A stretch of DNA of 64,000 nucleotides from assembly GCF_023276405.1 (NCBI RefSeq), contig NZ_JALRMO010000001.1, forward strand, positions 3,782,001 to 3,846,000, read 5' to 3'. A program made the position numbers and the translations under genes. Position 1 is the stretch's first letter. The number at the start of each line of letters is the position of its first letter. Below the pieces are notes generated by a model. That model was not told where the DNA came from, did no database searches, and saw nothing but the letters and a program-made list of their open reading frames with translations. Origin of the DNA: Paenibacillus hamazuiensis (GTDB lineage Bacteria; Bacillota; Bacilli; Paenibacillales; NBRC-103111). This document shows, piece by piece, positions 18,140 to 27,810 of the stretch.

Positions 18140-19150
18140 CTACGGACGAATCAATATTTTCAGCGACTGTTCCGTATTTTTCATCAGCTCGAACCCTTCG
18201 GCGATGTCGTGCAAGCCGATCCGATGGGATATGAGCGGGGAAAGATCGAGCATGTTCGCCGCCATCATCTGCATCGCGGCCGAAAAATCCCCGCCGCTGT
18301 AGCAGCGGCTTGTCGTCAGCGAAATTTCCCTGTAATGCATATTCGCCAAATCGACTGCGGGAGGTTCTTTGAACACGCTGACGACAAAAATTTCCCCCTG
18401 GATTTTGGCGATCTCCACCATTTGTTTGGCTGTCGCGGGAGTGCCCGCCACCTCGAACACCACATCCGCTCCCTTGCCTTCGGTAAGCGCTTTTACAGAT
18501 TCGACGACGTTCGTTTCCTTGGCGTTTAATGCCGTGAAGCCCAACTGCTTTGCGACGGAAAGCCGATATGGGCTGATGTCGGAGATGATAATGCGCTGCG
18601 CCCCCGCCAGCTTTGCAACCAAGCCGACGAGCAGCCCGATCGGGCCCGCTCCCAAAACCGCCACGGTATCCCCGACTTTCACGCGGGAGCGCCGTACCGT
18701 ATGTACCGCGCATGCAAGCGGTTCGGTGAGCGCGGCAAGCTCATCCGAAAGCTCTTCCGGCACCCGGTGCAGCCTGTGCAGAGGAGCCGTCACGTATTCG
18801 GCAAAACCGCCATGCTTGTCGATGCCGATCAGCTTCAGCGTCCGGCATACGTGGTTTTGCCCGGCCCTGCAGGCATCGCACGTTCCACAGCTCAATGTCG
18901 GCTCGACGACGACCCGGTCTCCTGCAGCGAAGCCGCCCTGCCCGTTCACCTGCTCGATCATGCCGCAAAACTCATGCCCGAGCGCAAGCGGAGCTTTGGC
19001 ACGCGGATGCTTGCCGGCATAAATCATCATGTCGGTGCCGCATATGCCGGCATAAGAGATTTTAATCAGCGCCTCACCTTCCCCGGGAACCGGCTTATCC
19101 AGCTCCCCCGGCAGAACGCGTCCTACTTCCAGAAACAATCCCGCTCTCAT
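18140..19150 (-). CDS. Zinc-dependent medium-chain alcohol/polyol dehydrogenase
   Basis: 336 residues. Catalytic zinc site residues GICGTD and GHEF, the four-cysteine structural zinc loop in SCGTCDACRAGQNHVC, and the Rossmann motif VLGAGPIGLLVGLVAK place it in the MDR family near sorbitol, threonine or L-idonate/galactitol dehydrogenases. The sugar acid or polyol it oxidises is not shown by sequence. It is the first gene of the dehydrogenase-KduD-GH88 unit, so a role in uronate or ketogluconate interconversion is likely. Confidence 0.85.
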   Translation of the reverse strand: MRAGLFLEVGRVLPGELDKPVPGEGEALIKISYAGICGTDMMIYAGKHPRAKAPLALGHEFCGMIEQVNGQGGFAAGDRVVVEPTLSCGTCDACRAGQNHVCRTLKLIGIDKHGGFAEYVTAPLHRLHRVPEELSDELAALTEPLACAVHTVRRSRVKVGDTVAVLGAGPIGLLVGLVAKLAGAQRIIISDISPYRLSVAKQLGFTALNAKETNVVESVKALTEGKGADVVFEVAGTPATAKQMVEIAKIQGEIFVVSVFKEPPAVDLANMHYREISLTTSRCYSGGDFSAAMQMMAANMLDLSPLISHRIGLHDIAEGFELMKNTEQSLKILIRP

Positions 19151-19170
19151 CCATGATCACTTGCCCTTCA

Positions 19171-19192
19171 CTTGTATACTTGTCGACAACTT
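19171..19192. promoter_or_regulatory. Candidate GntR operator upstream of the dehydrogenase operon
   Basis: A perfect palindrome TTGTCGACAA (19180-19189) lies beside CTTGTATAC, about 30 bases before the dehydrogenase start and just after the stop of the GntR gene. FadR-type regulators bind short palindromes of this sort. Assignment to the adjacent regulator is inferred from position. Confidence 0.4.
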
Positions 19193-19240
19193 AATGATAA
19201 GCATGACAAGGACGCTTGTAAACATTTTTTTGAAAGCGGT

Positions 19241-19927
19241 CTATTTTTCAGACGCAAACAAACTTTCATCCACTGTACGTTTCGTATCGTTGAAATGCTC
19301 CTGTACGATTTTTCGGATCGTCGCCGTATCTCCGGTCACCAGCGCATCGACAAGCAGCTTATGCCGGTCGATAAGCGGCTGTATTTCTTCCTTCCGGGAA
19401 AACCGGCTCTCCGTGGCGACCAGCAGCGCCGTAAGCACGACATTCCGGATATTGTTCCACATATATAAAATTCTCGTATGCCGCGCGCCGATAATAATCG
19501 TTTCGTGAAACTCGAGATCGTGATATGCGAACTGCACCGGGTCGTCGTGCTTTGCAGCCATCTCCATCCGGTCGATGATCCGGCGCAGCTCGCCGATCTT
19601 CCCTTCGTCGTTTTGCTGCGCCAGCCGCTGCAGCGCGAAATCCTCAAAAAGAAACCGTACATCGTACAGTTCCTCCATGTCCGCAGGGGTCAGCCCAAGC
19701 ACGACGGCTCCCATGCGTTCCATCCGGATCAATCCTTCCCCGGCGAGCATCTTGAGTGCGTCGCGGATCGGCGAACGGCTCGTCCCGAACTCCGCGGCCA
19801 GCGCGTTTTCCGACAGCACGGTCCCTGCCGCGGTCGCACCGCTAATAATGCGCAGGCGAAGCTCGAACGATATTTTTTCCCCCAGCGAGCTGCCCTGCAG
19901 CCATTTTTCGGGAATTTGCACGGCCAT
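19241..19927 (-). CDS. GntR-family regulator, FadR subfamily
   Basis: About 228 residues. The N-terminal winged helix reads ISFELRLRIISGATAAGTVL, then ENALAAEFGTSRSPIRDALK and GLIRMERMGAVV. The C-terminal all-helical FCD ligand domain has the metal-binding pattern (Asp in YDVRFLFED, His in DLEFHETII and later histidines). Such proteins usually repress sugar-acid catabolic genes and release DNA on binding a uronate or aldonate. The start at 19927 has GGAGG ten bases before it. It lies between the MFS gene and the dehydrogenase operon, its likely target. Confidence 0.88.
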   Translation of the reverse strand: MAVQIPEKWLQGSSLGEKISFELRLRIISGATAAGTVLSENALAAEFGTSRSPIRDALKMLAGEGLIRMERMGAVVLGLTPADMEELYDVRFLFEDFALQRLAQQNDEGKIGELRRIIDRMEMAAKHDDPVQFAYHDLEFHETIIIGARHTRILYMWNNIRNVVLTALLVATESRFSRKEEIQPLIDRHKLLVDALVTGDTATIRKIVQEHFNDTKRTVDESLFASEK

Positions 19928-20038
19928 AGCTTTTACCTCCACTTTGCACGCTTTATCCGCATTTTAATACATGGAAGCGAATTGCGCCATACTCCGCAGG
20001 AAAACACCGCCCATGCTCCGCTTCGGGAGGCCGCTTGT

Positions 20039-21235
20039 TTACGAAGAGATCGGAGGGGTGCCCGTCCCGGCCTCCGCTTTGGTTCGGGCGCTTGACCGTG
20101 CAAGCCATGCAAAGCCGATCGCCCCCGCCAGGCTGACGAGCGATGCGGTTTGAAACATGAAGGAGAAGCCCCGCGCATCGATCAGATAGCCGCCTGCGTT
20201 GCTCGCGACGAGCACGGCCAAGTTGGAATTGACGATCGCAAACAGCGTTTGCCCGGTCGTTCGGAAGCCCTCCGGGCTCGCTTCATGCACATAGCTGATC
20301 CCCGTCGCCACGAACAAGGCGAACGTGACGCCGTGCAGCAGTTGGGCGGCGATCAGCATGCCGAATGTTGGCTCCGAAGACAGCAGCAGCCAGCGCAGAG
20401 CCGCAGCGGCACCAACCGCCGACAAAATCGGGAAATATCCGAATCTTTTGATAAGACGGCCGGCGAAAATAAAAAACGGCAGCTCCGACAAAGCGGCGGC
20501 CGTGTTTAACAGGCCGATTTTACCCGATACGTCTCCGCCCGTCGAGTTGACGAAAACCGACAAAAACACGCTGCATGCCGCCGAGCCGACCGAAACGGCG
20601 AACACCAGCGGCAGGAATACGATGAACCGCCGCTGCGACAAAAACGCTTTAAAGCCCCCCCGGACGCGGTTCCGGTTTTTGCCGATTCGCGGCTTCTCCA
20701 GCAAAAAAAGCGATGCCAGAAGCAGGGCCATCGTTCCCGCATACACCATAAACATATGCTCGATGCCGATCCGTTTGTAAATAACTCCGATCAGCGCGGC
20801 GACGATGGCGAAGCTGATCGAGCCGAGCACGCGGATACCGCCGTAGCTGAGCCCCCGCTTCTGCGCATGGCTGACCGTCATCGCTTCGTTGATCGGAGAC
20901 ATCGCGGAAAACGTCAAAGCGAGTCCGAGCGCGGTCACCATATACATCCAGAAGCGATCTCCGGCAAACCGGTATCCGAAAGCGATCAGCGGCGCCAAGA
21001 CCGTGCTCGCCATCAGGATCGCGCGCTCCAGCCCGAACCGGTCGCACAGCGCTCCCCATACCGGCTGTATAAACAAGCCGAGTACCGGTCCGAGCGAAGA
21101 CAGGAGGCCGATTTGCCGGCTGCTCAGTCCCTGCTCGGCAAACCAGTACCCGAGAAATGGAAGAAATACCGCCTGCGTCGAATAAAATACAAAAATATAG
21201 ACGTGCATGGAATATTTGCCGTTTTGAATATTCAC
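20039..21235 (-). CDS. Major facilitator superfamily transporter (MFS_1-like)
   Basis: 398 residues with about twelve hydrophobic segments. YSTQAVFLPFLGYWFAEQGL and IGLLSSLGPVLGLFIQPVWG, followed by DRFG, are typical of the HcaT/nucleoside-H+ symporter-like MFS branch. Substrate is unknown; in this operon import or export of a mono- or disaccharide product is plausible. The start is GTG at 21235 with AGAGGGA nine bases upstream, only 41 bases after NagB, so it is probably cotranscribed. Confidence 0.8.
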   Translation of the reverse strand: MNIQNGKYSMHVYIFVFYSTQAVFLPFLGYWFAEQGLSSRQIGLLSSLGPVLGLFIQPVWGALCDRFGLERAILMASTVLAPLIAFGYRFAGDRFWMYMVTALGLALTFSAMSPINEAMTVSHAQKRGLSYGGIRVLGSISFAIVAALIGVIYKRIGIEHMFMVYAGTMALLLASLFLLEKPRIGKNRNRVRGGFKAFLSQRRFIVFLPLVFAVSVGSAACSVFLSVFVNSTGGDVSGKIGLLNTAAALSELPFFIFAGRLIKRFGYFPILSAVGAAAALRWLLLSSEPTFGMLIAAQLLHGVTFALFVATGISYVHEASPEGFRTTGQTLFAIVNSNLAVLVASNAGGYLIDARGFSFMFQTASLVSLAGAIGFAWLARSSARTKAEAGTGTPPISS

Positions 21236-21276
21236 GGTAGCTGGTCCCTCTTTTAGGCCGGCCGGCCCCGGTTTGG

Positions 21277-21999
21277 TTATAATCCGGCGGCGGCGGCTTT
21301 GTCTAATATCACCGTCAGCTGCGGATGCAGCTGCAGGACGGAAGCCGGCACGTCCACGGTGACCGGCCCCCTGAGCGAGCGTCGGATAATGTCGGCTTTG
21401 TCTGCGCCTCTGGCGAGCAGCACGTTGCGCTTGCAGCGCATGACGTCCATGAGACCCATCGTGATGCCGCAGCGGGGTACAAGCTCCTCTCCGCCGAAAA
21501 AGGCGGACTTGTCGCCGATCGTTTGCTGCGCCAGCGGCACGACTCTGAGCCGGGAATCAAACGGCGTCCCCGGCTCGTTAAACGCAATATGCCCGTTCGT
21601 GCCGATCCCGAGCACCTGCAGATCGATCCCGCCGCAGGCATCGATCGCCCGTGCGAACCGGACGCATTCCGCCTCCGGATCGGCGGCGGCGCCGTTCAAA
21701 AATTCGATGCGCTCGCGCCGGATGTTCACATGGCGGAACAGCTGCTCCTCCATCCGGCAGCGGCAGCTTTTCGGATGCTCCCAGGGAATGCCGGCATATT
21801 CGTCAAGATTGAACGAGTATACTTGCGAAAAATCAAGCCCTTCCTCCAGATGCATGCGGGCGAGCTCGCGGTGCAGCCCCACGGTCGTGGACCCGGTGGC
21901 AAAACCTAGAACGGCATCCGGCTTCATCCTTATGTAACCGGAGACAAACCCGGCCGCGGTGCGGTCGAAATGCTCCGTTTCGGTAACGATCAGTTTCAC
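21277..21999 (-). CDS. nagB: Glucosamine-6-phosphate deaminase
   Basis: About 240 residues. NagB motifs: LGFATGSTTVGLH, the catalytic FNLDEYAGI, then VLGIGTNGHIAFNEPGTPFDS with the active-site His. It converts glucosamine-6-phosphate to fructose-6-phosphate and ammonia. The GTG start at 21999 overlaps the ROK kinase's TGA (GTGA) and has GGGAGGG six bases upstream; a longer frame into the kinase gene is a shadow. The coupling implies that the kinase product feeds this enzyme. No NagA deacetylase is present nearby. Confidence 0.93.
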   Translation of the reverse strand: MKLIVTETEHFDRTAAGFVSGYIRMKPDAVLGFATGSTTVGLHRELARMHLEEGLDFSQVYSFNLDEYAGIPWEHPKSCRCRMEEQLFRHVNIRRERIEFLNGAAADPEAECVRFARAIDACGGIDLQVLGIGTNGHIAFNEPGTPFDSRLRVVPLAQQTIGDKSAFFGGEELVPRCGITMGLMDVMRCKRNVLLARGADKADIIRRSLRGPVTVDVPASVLQLHPQLTVILDKAAAAGL

Positions 22000-22973
22000 T
22001 TTATTCCCTCCCATGCCAGCGAGGCGGCACCGAGCAGCCCGACATCGCTTGCGGTTAGCTGCGATAGTTGAAACGAAGCCAGCGATTTGCGCGCAGCAGG
22101 CATGCTGTGCGCCGCGACATGCTCGCGCAGCCTCCCGGCGAGCCACTCGTCGCGAAATACGCCGCCTCCCAAAATAACCGCCTGCGGATTCGTCAAATTG
22201 ACAAGGCTGACGAGCGCCGTTTCGAGCGCAGCGACCGCGTCTTCGGACACCTTCGCGGCAAGCGCGTCGCCTTGACGGTAAGCCGCGAATACAGCCGACG
22301 AGTTAAGCCCGCCGGATCGTTCGAGCCCATGCAGCGACGAGTCCGGAAACTGCGGCAGCAGCTCGCGCACCCGGCTGATCATACCGCCGCCCGAAGCGAT
22401 ATTTTCCAGGCAGCCGCGGCTGCCGCATTTGCACGGCGCTCCCGACGGGTCGACGGACATATGGCCGATTTCCCCGGCATAATTGCCGGCGCCGCGCACT
22501 AGCTGTCCGCCGCTGACGATGCCGCAGGCGATACCCGTGCCGACGTTGACGTAGACGAAGTCGGCGTGCCCCCGGCCGCCGCCCCAGCGCTGCTCGGCGA
22601 GCGTCGCCGCCTTTACGTCGTTGTCAAGAAAGGCGGGCGCGCCGTAGCGCTCCTGCAGCAGCGCGGCCAGCGGCACCTCGCTGCCGATCGGGATGCTCAG
22701 GCAGTGCACCCATGCGCCGCGTGCCGGATCGATTTGCCCCGGCATGCACAGGCCGATGGCGAGCGGCTCACGCGCCGAACGGCTGCCGCCGCTCATGAAA
22801 TCGTCCAGCGCCCGGTCGATGCTCCCAAGAGCGGATGCTTGCTCCCTCCGGTCCATCGGGTACCGGGCCGACCTGACGATGCGGCCGTCCGCATCCACAA
22901 GGCCGATCGATATTTTGGTGCCTCCGACATCAATACCTGCGACCGTTCCGGTATGATCTTCGCTCATCTTCAT
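21996..22973 (-). CDS. ROK-family sugar kinase (glucosamine/N-acetylglucosamine type)
   Basis: About 325 residues. The ATP-binding motif AGIDVGGTKISIGLVDADG is at the N terminus; FLDNDVKAATLAEQRWGGGR contains the catalytic Asp; the ROK zinc-binding signature CKCGSRGCLE is intact, as in kinases. Coupling to NagB makes an amino-sugar substrate likely, although ROK specificity is hard to read from sequence. No N-terminal DNA-binding domain is present, so it is an enzyme and not a NagC/XylR-type repressor. The start at 22973 is favoured because AAGGGAG lies five bases upstream. Confidence 0.85.
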   Translation of the reverse strand: MKMSEDHTGTVAGIDVGGTKISIGLVDADGRIVRSARYPMDRREQASALGSIDRALDDFMSGGSRSAREPLAIGLCMPGQIDPARGAWVHCLSIPIGSEVPLAALLQERYGAPAFLDNDVKAATLAEQRWGGGRGHADFVYVNVGTGIACGIVSGGQLVRGAGNYAGEIGHMSVDPSGAPCKCGSRGCLENIASGGGMISRVRELLPQFPDSSLHGLERSGGLNSSAVFAAYRQGDALAAKVSEDAVAALETALVSLVNLTNPQAVILGGGVFRDEWLAGRLREHVAAHSMPAARKSLASFQLSQLTASDVGLLGAASLAWEGIK

Positions 22974-23027
22974 CCGCACTCCCTTCCATCCGATTGGCCA
23001 TCGCTGCCGCCCCCGGTCGATGTTGAC

Positions 23028-24776
23028 CTATGACAGGCGAATCGTAAACGTATGATCGAGCGGCGTCATCAGGTTGACGAGCACCGTCTGGACCCCGTTT
23101 TGAATCGGGTTCACCCGGATCACCTTCAATTTGTGCTCGTGCGCTCCGGCGGACAGCTCCAGCGCATCGCCGCCGTTCTCGCAGCGGATCGCACCTTCCG
23201 TCCAGAAATACGCGTGATTTTCGATGGGCTGCAGCCCCTCCCCGGAAAGCTTGCTGTCCAGATTGAAAGAAAAAGCGACCTGCGTGAACACGTCCGGCAA
23301 ATCGTCCGCTTTCACGCGCAGCTTCCATTCCTTCGCCCCCGGCGCGACCTCGACTTCAAGCGTATGCTTCTGCAGGTGCGTCACCGGACGCATATGGTGC
23401 GGCAGCAGGTACCAAGGGCTGATCGGCGCCCGCGCCGTTTCCGGCAGGTGCTCCTTCGGAACCGGGCCGTAGTAGCCTTTCTCCATATGCGCAGCCATCC
23501 GATACCCGTTCTCGGTCCGCGCAAAATGCTCCATCTCGACGAGCCCCGGCGTAAACGAGGTGAACATTTGCGTCGCCAGCAGGTTCACCCGGCCGTGGCG
23601 CAGAGCGAACACCGACGCGGCGCGCGTCATGACCGTCGCGCTCGTATCCCCGTCGCGGTGGCGTGCGACCGGCGAGCCGAACGCGAGGTGCATGGAGCTG
23701 TGCTCGATTTTGTCGTGGTGGCCGACGCTGTGTCGCTTTCGCAAATCCTCAAGGACCGGATGATGCTCGTTGATCACTTTCACGTATTGCGTCGGCAGCT
23801 CGGCTCTCTCCAGCCCTTCGATGCGCGCCTCCGGAAACGTCAGGTAACCGAGCATCGCATGGTTGTTCACCGGGCCGAGGCGCGACAAATGAGCCGCCGC
23901 CAGGTCGGACATCGCCGCGAACAGCGGGTCGCGGTCGAGCGCCGCCATCAGGCGGTACGACAGGAAATATTCCGACAGGTCGGCCCGCTGGCCGAAGTCC
24001 TGCCGCCCCGAGTAGTCGGTGACGACGTCGCCGTTCGGATGGACGAGGTACACCATCATCCGCAGGTTGCGGCGCACCGGCTCGAGCAGCTCCGTGCGCC
24101 CGAACAGATTCGCGGTATGATATAACATAATGTCGTTGACCGTATTGTAAATGCCGTGGCTCCGTTCGGTCCATTCGCCGTCTTCGGTGCAGTCGAGCCC
24201 TTCGGCGAGCCACTCGCTCGCCCGCGCGATCAGCTCTTCCTTCTTGAAAATGCTGTACAGCCAGCCGAGCGCCGACGTAAGCACCCAGCGGTGGTTCGGC
24301 GTATGACAGCCGCCCGTCAGCATGGCGGGAATCGCCCGTTCGAGGAACAGCTTCACCTTATGGGTCACGGGTTTGATATCGTGCCACGGATGGCTCTCCA
24401 GCAGCCGGTAAAGCTGGCCGAAGCCGGTAATGACAAAGCCGGTATCCGGCGGAGAGTGGTAATTCGTCGAGCCGAGCGAAATCGTGCCGTCTTCGTGCTG
24501 GCGGCTCAGCATATAGTCTGCCGCCCATTCCAGGCGGGTGAGCAGTTCAGCGCTGTGGTAAAACTCCGAATCCGGGTTGATAAGTGCTGCCGCCATTGTC
24601 GCCATATGTCCGGCCGTACCGACGTGAGTCGGGCTCGGCACCCCGGTCAGCTCGTTGACGACGCCGCCGAAATGGCGGCTGGACGAATCGGTCACCTGCA
24701 AAGCCAACGCCGCCCGGACACTCCGGTCGTTCATGCCGACCAGCGTTTCGTAGAACGGATCTGTGATTGTGCTCAT
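23028..24776 (-). CDS. Putative (alpha/alpha) toroid polysaccharide lyase-like protein
   Basis: 582 residues. I cannot assign a named family with certainty. The N-terminal two thirds are helical with Trp/His/Tyr-rich loops (SPTHVGTAGHMATMAAAL, HSPPDTGFVITGFGQLY, CHTPNHRWVLTSALGWLYS, WTERSHGIYNTVNDIMLYH), as in toroid lyases and glucuronyl hydrolases; the C-terminal third is strand-rich. His, Tyr and Asn in RSHGIYNTVND could form a lyase site. There is no signal peptide, so an intracellular exo- or oligo-lyase is most plausible. Its ATG overlaps the upstream gene (ATGA) and it precedes the kinase-NagB pair. Hydrolase or structural roles remain possible. Confidence 0.6.
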   Translation of the reverse strand: MSTITDPFYETLVGMNDRSVRAALALQVTDSSSRHFGGVVNELTGVPSPTHVGTAGHMATMAAALINPDSEFYHSAELLTRLEWAADYMLSRQHEDGTISLGSTNYHSPPDTGFVITGFGQLYRLLESHPWHDIKPVTHKVKLFLERAIPAMLTGGCHTPNHRWVLTSALGWLYSIFKKEELIARASEWLAEGLDCTEDGEWTERSHGIYNTVNDIMLYHTANLFGRTELLEPVRRNLRMMVYLVHPNGDVVTDYSGRQDFGQRADLSEYFLSYRLMAALDRDPLFAAMSDLAAAHLSRLGPVNNHAMLGYLTFPEARIEGLERAELPTQYVKVINEHHPVLEDLRKRHSVGHHDKIEHSSMHLAFGSPVARHRDGDTSATVMTRAASVFALRHGRVNLLATQMFTSFTPGLVEMEHFARTENGYRMAAHMEKGYYGPVPKEHLPETARAPISPWYLLPHHMRPVTHLQKHTLEVEVAPGAKEWKLRVKADDLPDVFTQVAFSFNLDSKLSGEGLQPIENHAYFWTEGAIRCENGGDALELSAGAHEHKLKVIRVNPIQNGVQTVLVNLMTPLDHTFTIRLS

Positions 24777-25720
24777 TTTGGCATAGCCTCCAATTTCCGC
24801 AGTAAAATGTCGTGACTTTCTTCGATTTCCTCCGGCTTGCAGATCGCCTTGAGCTCATACACTTTAAGCGGCGCATCGCGGACGATGTCCAGGAAGCCGT
24901 CGAAGACATCCGTTTTGCTGTGCACGTAAGGACAATAGTGGTCGGACAGCTCCAGCGTTTCATGAATATGCAGACCGTAGATGTAAGCTTTTAACTCATG
25001 CGCGTCTTTCACGCTGTCGTACAGCCCCATCCGGTCCATCATCATCGCATGGCCGAAGTCGTACCACAGGTACACCGGCGCGCCCTTCAGCCCGTCGATG
25101 ATCGTCTTCGCCTCCTGCGGCGTCGGCATTTGGTAGCAGCGGGAGCGTGTTTCGATGCCGACGACAACCTTGTATCCTTTGCGGGCGATATACTCGGAAA
25201 CCTGCTCCAAACTTTCCCGAATCCTGCTTGTGTAGTGCGGACTCAGCGCTTCGCGGCGCGCCAGCATCTCGTTCCACAGCTGCTTGTATTCCGGCGAATC
25301 CTTGCCCATCTCGCGGTATATTTTTTTCAGCAGGGAATCGATGTTGATGTCGAACGGCACTTCCCCCGGATGTACGACAACCGCCTCCGCGCCGTAACGG
25401 TGCGCATAATCGATGGAGCCGCAAAGAAGCTCGATCGCTCGCTGCCGTTTCTCCTCATCGTCAAAGCCGAGCAGCACGGAATCGGTGCCGTAGTCTGGGT
25501 CCGCAATGTGCGGGAACGTGTTGTGCACGCTGGAGACGCCGATTTCGCCTTGCTCGATCATCGGTTCGATCGTGCTCAAAAACTCATGCGTTACGTTATA
25601 ATTCAGCTCCACGCGGCGGAAGCCGAGCTGCCTGATCTCTTCGATCATACCTCTGCCTGTATCGTGGCGTTTGATATTCCAGCATGTGGAAAACGAATAT
25701 TCCCCTTTATCCTTGAACAA
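24773..25720 (-). CDS. TIM-barrel sugar isomerase/epimerase-like protein (AP_endonuc_2 fold)
   Basis: 315 residues. Motifs of the xylose isomerase-like TIM barrel: FRRVELNYNVTHEFL, VSSVHNTFPH, AVVVHPGEVPF, VVGIETRSRCYQMP, LWYDFGHAMM and GLHIHETLELSDHYCPY. The Glu, Asp and His residues in these motifs are the expected metal ligands. Substrate is unknown; the context suggests a uronate or ketosugar. The TTG start at 25720 has GAGAGG upstream. Translation is coupled to the lyase-like gene, and it starts 85 bases after the permease stop. Confidence 0.75.
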   Translation of the reverse strand: MFKDKGEYSFSTCWNIKRHDTGRGMIEEIRQLGFRRVELNYNVTHEFLSTIEPMIEQGEIGVSSVHNTFPHIADPDYGTDSVLLGFDDEEKRQRAIELLCGSIDYAHRYGAEAVVVHPGEVPFDINIDSLLKKIYREMGKDSPEYKQLWNEMLARREALSPHYTSRIRESLEQVSEYIARKGYKVVVGIETRSRCYQMPTPQEAKTIIDGLKGAPVYLWYDFGHAMMMDRMGLYDSVKDAHELKAYIYGLHIHETLELSDHYCPYVHSKTDVFDGFLDIVRDAPLKVYELKAICKPEEIEESHDILLRKLEAMPK

Positions 25721-25805
25721 ACGGTCCCTCTCCTCTCACACCGCACGGTGATGCAACGCATTGATGTTATTATACAGGTTTTCTGCATGCCCTAAGAAAA
25801 ATTTG

Positions 25806-26678
25806 TCAGCCTTTGACCGCCCCCAGCATGATGCCGGAGACGAAATAACGCTGCAGCCACGGATACACGAGCAAAATCGGTATCGTCGCGAACATGACGC
25901 TCGCCGCCTTCAAACTTTCCGGCAAAAACTGCACGACCTGCGTGCCCTCGAGCTGCATCAAATCGTTGGCCATATTGTTCATGACGAGCTGGTACAGCTT
26001 GAGCTGAAGCGGATACAGCTTCGGATTCGTGATGTAAAACAGCGTATCCATAAAGCCGTTCCAGCGATTCACCGCATAAAACAAGCTGAGCGTCGCGATG
26101 ACCGGCATCGAAAGCGGAACGACGATTTGCCAGAGTACGCGGAAGTGGCTCGCTCCGTCGATTTCGGCGGATTCGTGCAGGCTTTCCGGAATCGATTTGA
26201 AAAAGTTGATCAGGATGATCAAATTAAACGGGCTGATGAGTATCGGCAAAATAAGCGCCCACATGGAATTGATCAAATTCAGCTGCTTCATCAAAATGTA
26301 CTCCGGGATAATGCCGCCGCTGAAAAACATCGTAATGATGATCAGCACCATGAAAAACTTTTGCCCTTTCAAATACGTTTTTGTAAGCGGATACGCGGCG
26401 ATGATGGACATTAACATACACGAGATCGTGTAGGTCACCGTCAGCAGAACGGTAAAACCCATCGACCGGATCATGGAAACGTCCGCGAACACTTTCTTGA
26501 AAGCTTCCAGGCTCAGCTCGATCGGGTAGATCGTCACTTCTCCCGACATGATCGCCCGGTTGGAGCTGAGCGAAATGGACAAAATATGCAGAAACGGGAT
26601 CAGGCAAAGCGCAAGCGCGATAAAAATAAATACGTTGATCGCCATATCGACGGTGCGGTCGGCGGCTTTGGCACTCAT
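25806..26678 (-). CDS. Carbohydrate ABC transporter permease (LplC/YtcP type)
   Basis: 290 residues, about six membrane segments. The coupling loop reads ESLHESAEIDGASHFRVLWQ followed by VPLSMPVIATLS, and the C terminus PWLQRYFVSGIMLGAVKG fits the YtcP group. It lies 24 bases after the partner LplB-type permease gene. The importer probably carries oligosaccharides made by extracellular lyases encoded elsewhere. Confidence 0.92.
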   Translation of the reverse strand: MSAKAADRTVDMAINVFIFIALALCLIPFLHILSISLSSNRAIMSGEVTIYPIELSLEAFKKVFADVSMIRSMGFTVLLTVTYTISCMLMSIIAAYPLTKTYLKGQKFFMVLIIITMFFSGGIIPEYILMKQLNLINSMWALILPILISPFNLIILINFFKSIPESLHESAEIDGASHFRVLWQIVVPLSMPVIATLSLFYAVNRWNGFMDTLFYITNPKLYPLQLKLYQLVMNNMANDLMQLEGTQVVQFLPESLKAASVMFATIPILLVYPWLQRYFVSGIMLGAVKG

Positions 26679-26702
26679 AAGCGGAAGCTCCTTTCCTTAA
26701 CG

Positions 26703-27662
26703 TTAGATGATTCCCTGATCGGTCGTTTTCTTGGCGATATAGTTGGCCGTCAGGATAAAGACGAGTCCAACCGCAGCCTGGAAAAAGCCGACGCCGGTCG
26801 CCAATGAATATTGGGCGGACTGCAGGCCCATTTTGTACACGAACGTGCTGATCACCTCGGAATATTCGGATACGGTTACGTTTCCGAGCACGTAAGGGCG
26901 CTCAAATCCGATCTGCACAAGCTCGCCGAGCTTCATGATGAGCAGCACGACGATTGTCGACTGGATGCCGGGAATCGTAATGTAGCGAATCTTGGTGAGC
27001 CGTCCCGCTCCGTCCACGTCGGCCGCTTCGTACAATTCCTTGTTGATGCCGGTCAGGGCGGCCAAATAAATGATCGTTCCCCAGCCTGCGGAATGCCAAA
27101 CTCCGGTAGCCAGATATGTGATAACCCAGTAATTTTTATCCGAAAGCCAAGGAATCGCTTCCAGGCCTGCATTCATAAGCAAGTTGTTGACAAAGCCCGA
27201 TTTCGTTGCGAACACTTGGTAAACGATGCCGCCGACGATAACCCAGGAGATGAAATGCGGCAAGTACAAAATCGTTTGCGCAAGCTTTTTGTACAAAAGA
27301 CTCTTCAGTTCGTTAAGCATGATCGCCAAAATAATCGGTGCAGGGAAAGATACGATAAGATCGAGAAAGTTCAGCATGAGCGTGTTTCTTAAAGCGGTAA
27401 AAAACTGCCGGTTATTGAAAATTTGCTTGAAATTGTCGAACCCGACCCACGGACTTTTGTTAATGCCCTGAAACAGGTTGAAATCTTTAAACGCGATCGT
27501 CACTCCGTACATCGGACCGTATTTGAAAATCAGGAAGTATGCGATCGGCAGCACGAGCAGAACGTACAGCTGCCAGTTCCGCCGCAGGTATACTTTGATT
27601 GCGCTCTGCCGGACGATCTCCGCATTTTGGCGGTTGGTTTGCGAAGCTGCGGACGTGTTCAT
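26703..27662 (-). CDS. Carbohydrate ABC transporter permease (LplB type)
   Basis: 319 residues. WQLYVLLVLPIAYFLIFKYG and PMYGVTIAFKDFN mark the LplB group; the coupling loop is ELYEAADVDGAGRLTKIRYI. The second permease and the rest of the operon follow closely. It is separated from the lipoprotein gene by about 150 bases carrying two hairpins, which may lower its expression relative to the lipoprotein. Confidence 0.92.
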   Translation of the reverse strand: MNTSAASQTNRQNAEIVRQSAIKVYLRRNWQLYVLLVLPIAYFLIFKYGPMYGVTIAFKDFNLFQGINKSPWVGFDNFKQIFNNRQFFTALRNTLMLNFLDLIVSFPAPIILAIMLNELKSLLYKKLAQTILYLPHFISWVIVGGIVYQVFATKSGFVNNLLMNAGLEAIPWLSDKNYWVITYLATGVWHSAGWGTIIYLAALTGINKELYEAADVDGAGRLTKIRYITIPGIQSTIVVLLIMKLGELVQIGFERPYVLGNVTVSEYSEVISTFVYKMGLQSAQYSLATGVGFFQAAVGLVFILTANYIAKKTTDQGII

Positions 27663-27678
27663 CGGGGGCCTCCTTAAC

Positions 27679-27777
27679 GTTTTTGCGTCAGCAAAAACTG
27701 ACTTCGTAAAGCATGAGCTTATCGACTATTCCGCCGGAAAACGCTCCTGCATCAAGCGCGAGATGCCTGATGCAGGA
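27679..27777 (-). terminator. Two intercistronic hairpins between lipoprotein and permease genes
   Basis: On the minus strand TCCTGCATCA pairs with TGATGCAGGA (27745-27777), followed by GCGTTTTCC; a second hairpin has GTTTTTGC and GCAAAAAC around the loop TGAC (27679-27698). They look like an attenuator or stabiliser, a common feature between binding-protein and permease genes. The second shares its TGAC loop with the dispersed repeats. Confidence 0.55.
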
Positions 27778-27810
27778 TGTTTTTGCCCGAACGGACCGGG
27801 TATATACGGA